Under the pieces are notes generated by a model that saw only the letters and a program-made list of their open reading frames with translations, had not been told where the DNA came from and did not search any database. From positions 8,749,322 to 8,813,321 of the forward strand of contig NC_135570.1 in assembly GCF_964340395.1 (NCBI RefSeq): a DNA stretch of 64,000 bases, given 5' to 3'. Positions 11,627 to 42,400 of this stretch are shown here, in pieces. Position 1 is the first letter of the stretch; each line of letters begins with the position of its first letter. The position numbers and the translations under genes were made by a program. The stretch is from Glandiceps talaboti (lineage: Eukaryota; Hemichordata; Enteropneusta; Spengelidae).

Positions 11627-12787
11627 ATGAAGTCATATTCCTGTCTACGAATGGCATTGGTCTGTGCACATTTGGCAGCCATTGTTGTCTATATAGTTCT
11701 GTACTTTGAATTTAACGGGAATGGACACACGGTGATACTACAGGAGAAGAAACAGATTCCTGTTGGAATTGTGAACTCAAAACTGTACTCAACTGACCTT
11801 GGCCTTGAAGCGTATAAGCCGACGCTTGCCGCAAGAACAAACATACTTATTGTCGCTGGTGCACGCACTGGCTCTTCGTTTGTAGGAGAATTGTTCAACT
11901 CCAACCCTGAAATATTTTACCTCTTCGAACCACTTCAGAAGCTCAGTGAGTTTGCACTTAAACCAGCAATATCGCTACACGGTGTAAACATACTGTCGCA
12001 GATCTATGGATGTAAATTTGAAAAGACGCGATACATGGACGAATACTTCAAAGGTCTTTATCGGGAAAGTGACCTGCCGAGGAACCAGACTCACTCGCGA
12101 TCGTGTCAAACATCGGGTATAAAAAGGGCTGAACAGTGTTGCCACAACCGTACAATTATTGCTACTAAAATCATCCGTTTGTTGGACGTGAGAGATTTTA
12201 TTCCTCTAATTTCAGACAAAGAAGTTCGACTGAAACTTATATACATTGCCCGAGATCCTCGATCCATGATGGTTTCCCTTATGGCAATAAGTCAAGCAAG
12301 CTGGAATCCAGTAGCCAAGACTCAGAGAATACAGAGACTTGCAGATTTAAATGAACCGTTACTTGACAGATTAAAACAATACTGTGACTTAGGTTTAAGA
12401 AACTACCTACTTTTCAAAGCTAGTACTAGTTATCGTACCTATGATTGGACAGACAGCTACCTCGTCTTACGTTTTGAGGACATTGCTTTAAATACTACCA
12501 AATATGCCCAGGTAATGTATGATTTTGCGGAATTAAAATTACATGAAAATGTTGAGCAATGGATTGAGACGAATGTAAATAGTAAGAACAGATGGGGTGT
12601 GTACAGTACAGAGAGAAATTCTTCGGCTGTTGTAAACCAATGGCGTAGTAAAATGACATTCGAGCTGGTAAAAAGAATACAGAATGCAGGAGTATGTGGA
12701 GAATACATGCGAGTATTACATTACAACAAGGTGAATTCTGTGATCGACTTGAAAAATGTCAACTTTGTGTTATTAGACCCACTGTGA
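11627..12787 (+). CDS. Carbohydrate (GalNAc/Gal/GlcNAc) 6-O-sulfotransferase, CHST1/CHST3-type
   Basis: A Golgi type II membrane enzyme that moves sulfate from PAPS to a sugar 6-OH on glycosaminoglycan or glycoprotein chains. One intronless frame of 386 codons runs from the ATG at 11627; the frame is open for seven codons upstream but only a GTG occurs there. Seen: a short cytosolic start, a hydrophobic signal anchor at residues 9-27 (MALVCAHLAAIVVYIVLYF), the PAPS 5'-phosphosulfate loop GARTGSSFVGELF (78-90), FYLFEPL after it, and the 3'-phosphate site LKLIYIARDPRS (202-213). The C-terminal block GVYSTERNSSAVVNQWR parallels GIYSTQKNSS of CHST3. N-glycosylation sequons include NQT (153) and NRT (174). 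Closest by eye to CHST3 (chondroitin 6-sulfotransferase), but acceptor sugar cannot be told from sequence. Divergent from the MAT gene, with 2 kb between. Confidence 0.93.
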   Translation: MKSYSCLRMALVCAHLAAIVVYIVLYFEFNGNGHTVILQEKKQIPVGIVNSKLYSTDLGLEAYKPTLAARTNILIVAGARTGSSFVGELFNSNPEIFYLFEPLQKLSEFALKPAISLHGVNILSQIYGCKFEKTRYMDEYFKGLYRESDLPRNQTHSRSCQTSGIKRAEQCCHNRTIIATKIIRLLDVRDFIPLISDKEVRLKLIYIARDPRSMMVSLMAISQASWNPVAKTQRIQRLADLNEPLLDRLKQYCDLGLRNYLLFKASTSYRTYDWTDSYLVLRFEDIALNTTKYAQVMYDFAELKLHENVEQWIETNVNSKNRWGVYSTERNSSAVVNQWRSKMTFELVKRIQNAGVCGEYMRVLHYNKVNSVIDLKNVNFVLLDPL

Positions 12788-13156
12788 TGTTACATCATTG
12801 AGGATACGAGGGCTAGGAGGTATCTAGCTAGCTACATCATTTCGAGGTGTGAGGACTTATGTGATCCTATAAACCGACCTCTTTCACATATTATCGGCCA
12901 AATATGTCAATGTTATTGAAATTATTATATCCTGAAACATATCACGGGACATAAGTGTCTGTAATGATGACAGACTTCATTAAATGACATTATGCAAATA
13001 CTAAATTGTCCTGGACCGCTGTCATTATTTCACAATTGACATTTGTCCAGTGTGATTCCTGGGTTGTCATAGTAACAGTGAAAAAGCGTACAAACCCATC
13101 GCCGTAGACAGGCAGAGGAACCCACGGTCATCAACTTTGCAAACAACGCCACTAAT

Positions 13157-13238
13157 AGCTCTGGATGCATATGCTACAAGGTTCGATATGTCGGAAAGGG
13201 AAGACGTATCGAACCTCGTAGCATATACACCCAGAGCT
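13157..13238. repeat. 82-bp near-perfect palindrome
   Basis: Arms of about 36 bp: AGCTCTGGATGCATATGCTA / CAAGGTTCGATATGTC and its reverse complement with about five changes, around a short spacer (GGAAAGGGAA). It sits about 370 bp past the sulfotransferase stop codon. Probably a very short fold-back element. Confidence 0.8.
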
Positions 13239-14728
13239 ACGCCGGCCAGTACGTGATATTTACAATGTAATGCCATCGGATATATGCCTCGAGGTCAACT
13301 CTTGTAAGACCAGTTTACTAGTTTTATTTGGTGACTGTATTCTATTAGTAATCTAGTAATCAAGTGACTTGGAAAATATGAGGACAGTCAGCAGAATAAC
13401 TTTCCTCAGTTCAAAGCCGCAAATAATCTAGGTTCTACTAGGGGAAGTGTGCTTGGTTCTTTGCTCATATGATCATTGCCAACAAAAACTGTTATAAATA
13501 TTCACTTATTCCTCCGACAATTCCAGAATGGAATCTCTTACCACATTCCATTCAACAATCAAAGCCAACAGACAGTATCACCAGTCTATGAGATCGTGCT
13601 CACCTGAACACAGGTAAAAGACATGCACCAGCATTGTGTGGTGATAATCCTTTTTTGGGTGTTTACTCACTGTAGAAGTAGAAGTAGAAATGAAGTAGAT
13701 ACTAAAACAAGTGTCAACACTAAGTCACAATAGACTTCTGTAAAGAATTCCACTTTGCCATAATAAAGTTTGACCGTGGCGGTATAAGGGCCCTTTATAC
13801 CTCCATGGTTTGACCTACTTTAATAAATGACCATGACGACTATTCTAGTCTAATCATATTAATGTAATGTAAAGTACATGTAATGTATAGTTTCAATACA
13901 TTCAAAAGTTACTGTCGTAGGTAATATAACCATGCCAGAGAATTGGCTTGACAGTGTTGTTCGCCAAGATGTTGAGCCCAATAGTAAATGCACTGGGTGT
14001 GTGCGTATGTGTATGTGTGTGTGTGTTACTACCAAACTGATTGCCTTGGAATTTCATGGGGAAATTGTTTAAAGGCAAAATGCTCACATCACAGGTATGT
14101 GATTTGGGTAAAAAAAACCACCACTTTTGGTCTCAAAAACTACTGGGCAAATTAGTCTGAAATTTGGTGGGAATGTTTTTAGGGAGGTGTAGATTAAGAA
14201 TTGTTCATGGCATGATGATCCCATCAGTGATATGCAAATTAGGTCTAAAAATCTAAATTTTGGTCAAAAACATTTCGAAACTACATGGTAAGTGCAACTC
14301 TGGTAATCGAGGCTTTGGTCATCGTGGAAGGCTCTGGGTCAAAGGTCGATACAGCAAATATTTCTAATGAAAGAACACACCATACTTATTCACAAAGTAC
14401 ACTTTTTAATTTCAAAAATTAAGACGGCTCATAAAACCAGTTGACAATATGAATGTATTAACATTTATTTGCATTGTAGCTCGAATCATGCTGATTTACA
14501 TGAAATTAGTATCACTTGTGAAAACAGGTATATTTATATATTTATGATATCCGAGACACTCGTATTGATTTGAAACACAAACGACATTGTTAATAATTAA
14601 GGATATCCAGCTGTACATTAAACATCTACATAGAATGGCAAAGTATGTAATTTCATGATTTTGGTTATGTTTACGTTTTTATGTTTTTTAAAAAAAACTA
14701 GTTAATGCAACTTACTATATTCTCAAGC

Positions 14729-14911
<183 letters not shown>

Positions 14912-15895
14912 AGCTGATGGAAATCAGGTCAGACCATCATTTTGTTTGTCAACAATTGTGAGGGCCAGGACACAGAAAATGATGAAGCTTTCAGTCTATT
15001 GAACACACTGCTACTAAGACTGAAAGATGTAATGTTCTGGATTGTTTTTCCATCTAAACTACATGGTCCAAGATGTAAAATTGGTCACTCCATAAGACTG
15101 ATACATCTTTGTTTACAACAGTAATTAATTGAAATATCAATTCTATATAATTCACTTTCTTGTAAGTAGCAATTTTCATGGTAATCTCGTTTTCATACTG
15201 ATTGAATTTTTGTTGTTGTTGTAAAATCAATACAAATGATTTCTAATACATTTATTTTCTTTAACTTACTGTTAAACCAGAAAGACTACATAGTTTTCAT
15301 TTCATCACGTCTTTTGGTACGAATTACACAAATGAAATACAATCACTGATAGTGCATACTCACATGAAATGTTACATTTTATCTCACAATGAACTCGCAA
15401 ATAAACAGTTTTGTGTTTGAATCTTCTTTGTTTCATCCGACAGTGATGTTGATTTGTATTCACAGATGAACTATCATTTTATCTGTTTGCACGCTAACTG
15501 TGTTTGTATTTTTTTTTTTAAATGTAATTTGTGACAAAAAACATGTCAGACATAAAAAACATCTTACGGTCTAACTGAAACTCTATAGTCACTCTGGTTT
15601 GGTAGTAGTTTACAATAATTTTTTTAGGTTTCATAAAATTCATCTTTATACAGTACATTTTATGACAATCCCATTATTTTTAATAAATCTTAGACTCACA
15701 TTTACAGAACTAACATTATTTCATCTAATGACATTTTTCCAAACCAGAATCAGACATGGCTAGATATTTTAAACACTCAAAAAGTTCTGTACACTAAAAT
15801 GCTGCTTAGTATAAAAGAAAATAACACATCATGTGTTAAGGGTTCTCCCTGTCTTGGTTGGCAAGGGTCGGAACCATCATGTTCTCGGTACTTGT

Positions 15896-16520
15896 AATAG
15901 CATTTGACCTCATGCTAAAGGGTCAAAATAGAACAAGAAGGTTGACTTATTCTCAGTACCTACAATAGTCTTGCTGCTAGACATTCGGGCTTTCTTTCGA
16001 TACTATAAGCAAACAAAGTTCGCAGTGAGGGCTTGCCTGAACAGTCTAGCAAATGTCATTTTCAGACTGGACATTCCATTGAGATTACATTGAGTGGTGG
16101 GTTGGGCCATGTATGCATATATATACTTTTATATATTCAATCTCTGCATGCAGGTGTTGACAAACACATGTCATTACTATGTCTTATCGGTTTATGGTAA
16201 TTGTGTTTGATGAGTGTGTAGACGTTGTCATTCACACATTTGTGGTTATTTTTACAAGCCCCTCCTTAAGATGAATATGTATGAAAAATTAGCTATTGTC
16301 CTCTGTTTGTGCTTGTCGCTAATATGGTTCTCTGATTGGCAGTTATTTATATCCTGATGACATTTGCTAGACCTTGGATGTTCCATCCTCGATAGCGATG
16401 TTCGGTCGTGTGTCATATTCTATCGGAAGAACATCCGAGGTCTAGCAGATAGACTATACCTACAATAGCATTTTACCTCATGCTAGAGGGTCAAAATAGA
16501 ACAAGAAGGTTGACTTATTC
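15896..16520. mobile_element. Putative element: 58-bp direct repeats flanking an inverted-repeat segment
   Basis: Direct repeats at 15896-15953 and 16464-16520 share CTCATGCTARAGGGTCAAAA then TAGAACAAGAAGGTTGACTT. Between them GTCTAGCAAATGTCAT (about 16046) and ATGACATTTGCTAGAC (about 16358) form an inverted pair. The layout could be a nested insertion or a small direct-repeat-flanked element; no coding capacity. Confidence 0.5.
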
Positions 16521-17883
16521 TTGTATGCCTATAGTAATGCATGTGCAGCACGTGGAGTGGAAGTTACGGTGTTGGCCAAGAAATCTGACAGTCCGTTATT
16601 TTTATGACAAGCCTAGGTGGGAGAATTGCAGGTATCTAAAATTCTCAGAAAATGTCATTTTAGAAATCTAAGACCAAATTTATTGTATTAATTGTGCGCT
16701 TGTTGGTCATAGTAATTATTATTCTGTAATATCGTTTTCCACGATGAATATTAATGCTCATGAATATTCATGTACAGACAGCACTCATTTCGAAATAGGG
16801 AGAACCCTAAAGGTTTCTCCAGAATAGGTAAACTTTGTGTATTCACATTGTGTTCGTGCTGTTCAGACAATTTTGGTATGGTGTGTTTTTTCATACATTC
16901 ATTGCTATCAGTTAAAACATTGTCTAGGACATCAAAACTTCATACTACTGGCAACACAGTCTAGTACAACTAGGAACAGACAACAATGCAGTATATTACA
17001 CACAAGTACTTTATTTGTAGCTTTTATGAAATGGCAATTTTATGATTGCTTTGATTTCCTTGGCAACAAGACAGTGAACGCAATTTTTTTTTTATTATTT
17101 CAAAAGGACAAGGAGCAAGCTTCCACATGGCAAAGTTTGGAGAGATTGTACAAACTTTGATTTTCAATCAAATTTGTACCAAATATGAATCCTAGCTTAA
17201 TGAGGAGATACTGTGAATGAAATCTAGTCGAGGCAAAGATGATTTAACCTAAAGATGCATACTTTAGCAAACTCAGGTCCACAGAACTAAAATCAACTTT
17301 GCAAAGTAAGAGTCATGATTTAAATAATCCCGACAAGAGAAGATTAATATCCCACAGTACAAGACAAGTTGAAAGCATTCAAACAAAAAATATTGAATTT
17401 ATACCCTGGTTGTTCTATGTCACAAAGCAGGTCTACATCATTGGTCCTGTGGTGCTAAAAATCTGAATCAAAACATCCAAAACCACAATTATTTTCTTCA
17501 ATTTTTCATAAATTATGTTTGCAGAGTCATAATTATATATTTAATTAACTTCCAAGAATGTTTTCATTCAGCCAGAAAATACTAGTTACATAAGGGTTTT
17601 GTCACTGCTTGTCTTTTGATATGTTGTGACAAGGCCCCTTAGTGCACTAATATTTTACTTAGCTGAACGAAGAAAATTATTATTGTGAAATAAGGTCTAA
17701 TTGTCTTTATTCCTGCAGTTGTTAACATGTTGGTCAAATCAATCTAATACACAAATGAGTTATAGTGAATCTAGGATTCTAAATTATCATTGAGAGTGTG
17801 TACACGTCCCAATATAGAATACTCAGTGATAAAAGTTGAAATATTTCATATTTCGTTCTTTTAGTTTGCTATAAATAAGACTA

Positions 17884-17889
17884 TTTATT
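17884..17889 (-). terminator. AATAAA polyadenylation signal just past the PARG stop
   Basis: TTTATT on the plus strand reads AATAAA on the minus strand, six bases after the PARG stop codon at 17896. A second AATAAA is at 17711-17706. Use of the first would leave a 3' UTR of only a few tens of bases. Confidence 0.5.
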
Positions 17890-17895
17890 GCACAC

Positions 17896-36455
<18,560 letters not shown>

Positions 36456-36838
36456 TCTTTACGATATTGCGAAACTGTTTGCAATGTCATCCGACAGCTT
36501 AGAGTTAGGAATGCGATGTAAACAAAAGTCAAAACCCGTTGTACAAGCAGAGCGTTCCCCGTATCGTCTGCTACACAGAGCTTTTCAGTCCTTGTAGCGC
36601 TCTTTTCCAGCTCACGAAAATGAATCAAAATCAAATGCTATTTACTGCACAGCATTTGGAGAAAACTATACTTTTACTGTATGCTACTTGGACAAAACAC
36701 ACTGACGAAAGCATTTCTTAACCTCAGATGACTGGGAGTCGCCATGATGAATCTCGCGTGAAGTGGCAGCACTGGCGAGATTTAACGTTATTGCCTCGTC
36801 TTCGACCTTTCTTTTTGCTGGGTTCAAAACCATACAAA
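36456..36838. promoter_or_regulatory. Bidirectional promoter region between PARG and RPS24
   Basis: The two start codons are 383 bp apart and face away from each other. An ATCTCGCGTGA at 36750 is one base off the TCTCGCGAGA element of some housekeeping promoters. No TATA box at a sensible distance is evident. Shared use is inferred from spacing. Confidence 0.6.
36806..36817 (+). promoter_or_regulatory. Probable 5' terminal oligopyrimidine (TOP) start of RPS24 mRNA
   Basis: CCTTTCTTTTTG is a C-led pyrimidine run 22-33 bases before the RPS24 ATG, the usual form and place of a TOP tract in ribosomal-protein mRNAs, which ties translation to mTOR signalling. Confidence 0.6.
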
Positions 36839-39333
36839 TATGGTGAGTGGATGACAACATTTCATCTGCGAAAATCTAATGAATCGTCCGATTAATCCAC
36901 AATCTTCTCTCATATTAAATAATAGAAATATGTGTAGGATATCAAAAACATGTTATTTAATGAAAATATTCACATTTATACATCTTAAACGTTGAAGGAA
37001 GTAGGGGGTGCGCTCAGCAAATGGTCATATCAAAATAATGGCCGCCTCCATGCGATAACCATTTTTGACATGGCATTGCCGAAATAGTCGTATTCTATGT
37101 GTTTAAAACATAATTTCGTTCCACCGATAATAAGAATGTATGTACTGTACCACACATTTTTCGAATGAATGCCAGAGTTTCAACGCAACAATGAAAAAAA
37201 GGTTGATTTTTGGCACTTGTGTACTCAAAACACACCCGGCTTGCCTTTTTTTGGCAGCAATGCATGTAGCTGCGATACAAGTTTCTAGTGGTTATGCTGT
37301 GTGTAAAGAAACAAGGCTTCACTCACCGTCTATCACTGATCTGCACTGATGTTGATCCAATAATTATGTCAGCTGACAATGTCAAATTAGTGACAGACAT
37401 GCAACCAGTATTATCAATGTGACCAAGTATCATGGTTCAGTGTATTTGACCAGTTATATTATTTTAGTAGTAAATTCAAGACTGTTTTGACGTTATAAAG
37501 CAAGTATTGCTGCCAAATATTAAAACATGAACAAGCTCTTGTATTGCTGTTACGCAGCCAACATGTCAAAATTGAAATCATGCCATGAATAGTAATCATG
37601 TATTTACTTCTTTTCTCTGTTCAGGGTGACTCAACGTGTACGCTGAGAACTCGCAAATTTCTAACAAACCGCTTGCTGTGCCGCAAGCAAATGGTAAGTT
37701 TACATTTTACATTACTCTCATTGTCAAAGACATATTACCTTTCCTCTCTGAATAAGTAAAATGCAGAGGTTTTGAAAGCTGCCTGAACGACATGCATTTT
37801 CAATGAAGGGAAAGGGAATTCTCGCATTTTGATGATGACTTCAATAGTAAGTTCTTATATAAGTTATGCAGCAATATCAAAAAAATGGCAGACTGTTGTT
37901 TTGTGTTAAACTGCAAGATCATCATGTTGTTGAGCCCTATCAGGCTACTAAATGACACGAGTAAAAGCTGATGTTGTGGCACGAATGTTGTATCTTACAC
38001 TCTAACTTATATCTGGTGGAAAACTTTAAATGCAGCCAAAGGAAATGTACGGATAATTGGCAAAAGCACATTTGATGACAAATATTCCATGTTTGACATT
38101 TTATTCATGTTTTCATTCACAGGTTGTAGATGTGTTACATCCAGGACGTGCTACTGTACCAAAGACAGAACTTAGAGAAAAGTTAGCTAAAGTGTACAAA
38201 ACCACCCCCGATGTCATCTTCTGTTTTGGATTCAAGACTCAGTTTGGTGGCGGTAAAACTACCGGATTTGCCCTTATATACGATACCTTAGACTTTGCAA
38301 AGAAATATGAACCCAAGCATCGACTTGGAAGGGTAAGCTGTGTTAAAGTATAGACACAAATTCACTACATTTAGTCACTTGCTCTCATACACTATACCTT
38401 CATCTTAGCAAATAATCAACTTGGAAAGGTTAGATATGTTGAAATTTTGGCTACCAATTCAGTTATATCTGTTACTAGTGTATATCTTCAAATGTGCAAA
38501 TAATTGACTGAAAAGGGTAAGCGATGTCGAAAGTTTAGACATTAATTCACTATATGTATTCATTTACTCTGACACATGAACTGAGAATTGTTACTGTGTA
38601 GAAAGTTTCAAAACTAATTCATGCCATTTGCTTTACTCTTGTACACAATTCCATCATATAAGGGTGAAAGCAGTGACTCTTTAATGTGTAATAAATCTAC
38701 ATTACTTGCTATGAAAGACCTAGGAGCAATTTTTAAATTCTATCTTTTGTACAGCATGGACTCTATGAAAAGAAGAAGGTAACTAGAAAACAAAGAAAAG
38801 AGAGGAAAAACAGACAGAAGAAAGTCCGTGGTACTAAAAAGGCAAAGGTTGGCCATGGCAAGAAGGTATGTTGAATTTTGTACATGTCTAATACTATAAA
38901 GAATTTGGTCAGCGACTGACCTAAACGTATATTATTTATTTATTAGTATTTTGAATGTGAATGAATTGTTACTTCAATTTGTTGTCAAACCCATAAGGTA
39001 TTATAAACCAATCACAAATGGATAGTTTTCATGATGGATTTAGATGCATCTATCTAAAAGGGATTGAGCCATTGCCATGTGAAATCATGATCTAACTTTA
39101 GGTTTTAATAGCAAAAGTTTTTAGAGTTTGTGAAGAGAACTTGGTCAAAATCCACCAGTATGAAGGTGTACATTGTAGCTAGGCTATTATGACTTGTCTT
39201 GCATTGACACACACATAAAGGTAATTCATGGATATATCATAATGCATAAAATAATTGTGCTATCAACAACGTCAACATCTATGCCGAAATCAACCTAACC
39301 TGTTTGTATTTTCTTGTCATTTCTCTACAGTAA
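36839..39333 (+). CDS. RPS24: 40S ribosomal protein S24 (eS24)
   Basis: A small-subunit ribosomal protein needed for 18S rRNA maturation. Five exons: 36839-36841 (only the ATG), 37625-37693, 38123-38332, 38755-38865, 39331-39333 (TAA at the first base of the exon). Joined they encode 131 residues, against 130-133 in human isoforms, with no phase conflict. The product begins [20 protein letters not shown]. It contains [40 protein letters not shown] and [18 protein letters not shown], all near-identical to the animal family. An ATG-only first exon and a stop at or just after the last junction also occur in vertebrate RPS24. A TOP-like tract and a poly(A) signal bracket the gene; it is divergent from PARG. 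Confidence 0.98.
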
Positions 39334-39407
39334 TTGAAGGAACAGAAGAGACATTGGGAAATATTTGTATTTTGATGGTCATCTGAAGGTCGTCCGTATT
39401 CAAATGT

Positions 39408-39413
39408 AATAAA
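39408..39413 (+). terminator. RPS24 polyadenylation signal AATAAA
   Basis: AATAAA lies 75 bases after the RPS24 stop codon, a normal distance for a short ribosomal-protein 3' UTR. Confidence 0.8.
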
Positions 39414-42400
39414 TTCTATCTGTTACACCCAAATAACTGCAGTTCGTATGTATTTTGTGACTACACTATACATAATAGACTAAAAATCAGCCGTTGTGAG
39501 GGCCCTTCTCATCCTTTTCCACAAAGGGGATAGATGGAGAGGACACTCCCAATAATGCATTTTACAGTCTACACAAACACAACACAAAAGAAGTTTTTAA
39601 AGTTTCTGCATGGACAAGAATGGAATTTTATTGACATCCAAAATCATTCATCTGAAATGAAATATTTGTTGGCCATTGAAACAGTATTTGGAATTTTATG
39701 TGTGGTATTACCAAACTTGTTAAGGGAATTGTACCCCTTTCATCAGATGAATGACTTTGTAAGATGTCAATGGGAATCCGTTATTATCCATAGCTGAACG
39801 TGAAATGGACACAAACACTGGATGGTTAGTATTCTTAAAGCCTACTTGACTATAATTAACAGTTGGTTGAACTCAAAAGTGGTACTCAGGCCAAATATGA
39901 GGTTTAATGATTAAATAGACTTAGTATTGTATGTGGTCTGACAGGTTGATAATGTACAGGATCAGGCATCAGGGGTTGCACTTCTCATATTTTTCCAGCA
40001 ATGATACGGATGCCTCCCTCCCCCTTACACACATATTTTACAGTCTAATGCCAAGTGTGCTAATGCCAGAAGATAACTTTGAATCTCATAAAAGATATGT
40101 ATCTACATTAAAATTGTACTAGTTTTGTTTGATAAATTCAACTGTGCCACATTTATTTAGTGTTAATATTGAAAATAATTTCCTAAATTTCTTGTAACAG
40201 TCAACCTTTTGAAATGAGACCAATTCAAAAGATGGAACATTAGAAGTAGTTTGGGTAGGGTTGATCCAAGTCAATGTTACGAATATTAGGCTGTAACAAC
40301 CAATCTTTCAATCTAGTGATTACCCCCATCAACAAAAACATGGGACAAATTTGAAATTACTGGTGATGGTTAACTATGTTGTATTCCGGAAGTGGAACAT
40401 TGGAACTAGACATTCCAACAGTGTGGCAATTGACATTCCTGGTGGTTTCCAGTAAGAGTTGAATCTTTATATGGGCAAAATGAAACATGTATAAGGAATT
40501 CCAATATCACAGAACTTTCACCTGGTAAAGTATTATGAATGCCACCTTAGCAGCAACTATCTCATATATCTTGCTCACCTGAATACCAGCAAGATCTAAA
40601 GGACGCAACCAACGTTACACATGTGTTGATAATCCTAGCTGGATATTTACATAGTACAGAAGTTGAAGTAGAAAATACTTAGTAGATCTGAGCTGTACAC
40701 ATGAAGAAAACACAAAAGACTTAACTTCAATCACGCAAGTGAGGTTTCAACATAAAATTTACTTTAATTTCACAGGAAGCCACATAACCATGAGCACCAT
40801 ATAAATAAAATGTGATATATATTAAAAACTATATATGTAAAGAAACACTGGAAGAAAGTGTCATAAAATACAAAAAACATTGCACATAATTGTCCCATTG
40901 TTAGCCTTTTGCTGTAAAATTGTAATGAATGCTGTTCATCCATAAAAGTTGATTTACTGAGTGAAATGACAGCAAGGAGTGCTGCTTACCATAGCAATAA
41001 CTAATAATAACAAGGTTAAGTGTTTTTGGCTTGGCAAGTCATGTCACTTCACCCTACTCTGTCTCAATCACCTACCCTGACGCAGATTACAGATTGAACC
41101 CCCTAGAATGCCGTGCACATGACTACATAAGGTTCAGTCATTTTTCCCATCAAATTGCGTTTTATATTCAATGAAAACATTATACTTTAACATGTTAAAC
41201 ACTTGGTATGAATGACATGAACAATTGTGACAAATCATGCAAATGTTTTACTGAGTGATAAGAGTTGTATTGGCCTGTGTACAGTGCTGTCAAGATACAT
41301 CATTAGCTAGTTGTTGTACCTCCTAGCCCTCGTCTTCTCAGCTTGTCTTGATTACATTGTCAAAACTGATAATGATTTGAACATTTTTCACCCCATAGCC
41401 TGGTTGATGACACTGGGTAGTCCCTTCAACCATGACAACTCATCAAACCATTATTAATCATGAGTAAATTATGCAAATGTACATGCATTGCTAAGTGTAG
41501 GAAAAGCAACACCATGCACATGTAGTGGACATGTGATAATTTACATGTTCTTTGCATATGATTATGTAAATTTAACATCAGTTCTTGATATCGGCTTTTG
41601 GGGGTGTTGCATTAACTGTTTGAAAACGTCACAGCAAGCAGAGATTACAAGGGCTTACGCTGTATCTCTACGGTGCCATAAACAGGCTAGAGGTGTATCT
41701 GGTATAGCTCAGAACACTTGCATGTAATACAATCACCATGGATTTAAAAAGCTTAAAGTAGCAAGTGAGAGAAAGAAATCAAGGTTACTATGACGATCAG
41801 ATTTGCACCAATCTGACTGACTCCATATTTGTGTGAGACATGATATGCACAACAAACAGGAAATGTTATTACATCATATCATGAAAAAATAACCACAAAA
41901 GGTGATCCGCACCCATAAATATACGTCAACAGTCCATTGTATGGAATAAATATTTGATTTAGCTCAGCCTTTAAGTAAAATTACATAGATAAATGTCTTC
42001 TTTTACAGTAACTAAAGGTATGAGTGTAAAGCATGATTCAAAATCTGTAATAAACTGGAAACAAAATTCTGTGAAAATGGTGGAAAATGATGAATAGCAA
42101 TGTATTGACAATAATAAATTAAAAACTTTATAAATTGTAAAAAAAATGGAAATTATACTTTTAAGTACATAACTTTATATTTACTGGTGTAAAAAATGAA
42201 TAATATATTAAATATCTCAGTAAATAGGTTCTTAAAAGCAGCACCTCGCAGAAAACTCAAAACCCAGTATCTTTAACCAAGTACATGTACTTTGGAAATC
42301 AATGTTTCGGTTTACTAAGATAGACACAAACTATTGTTGTAACATGATGATCAGCAATTGAATGGATGTTGGGTTTATTAACACTCACAGTAGGGTGGCA

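Noticed and set aside
37826-37975. Possible box C/D snoRNA in RPS24 intron 2 (TGATGA and CTGA boxes)
   Set aside because: The boxes are about 135 bases apart, flanking stems are not evident and no D-prime/guide arrangement fits; a covariance-model search would be needed.
39534-39797. 87-codon plus-strand frame after RPS24
   Set aside because: No recognised similarity or signal, no splice context; likely chance in AT-rich DNA.
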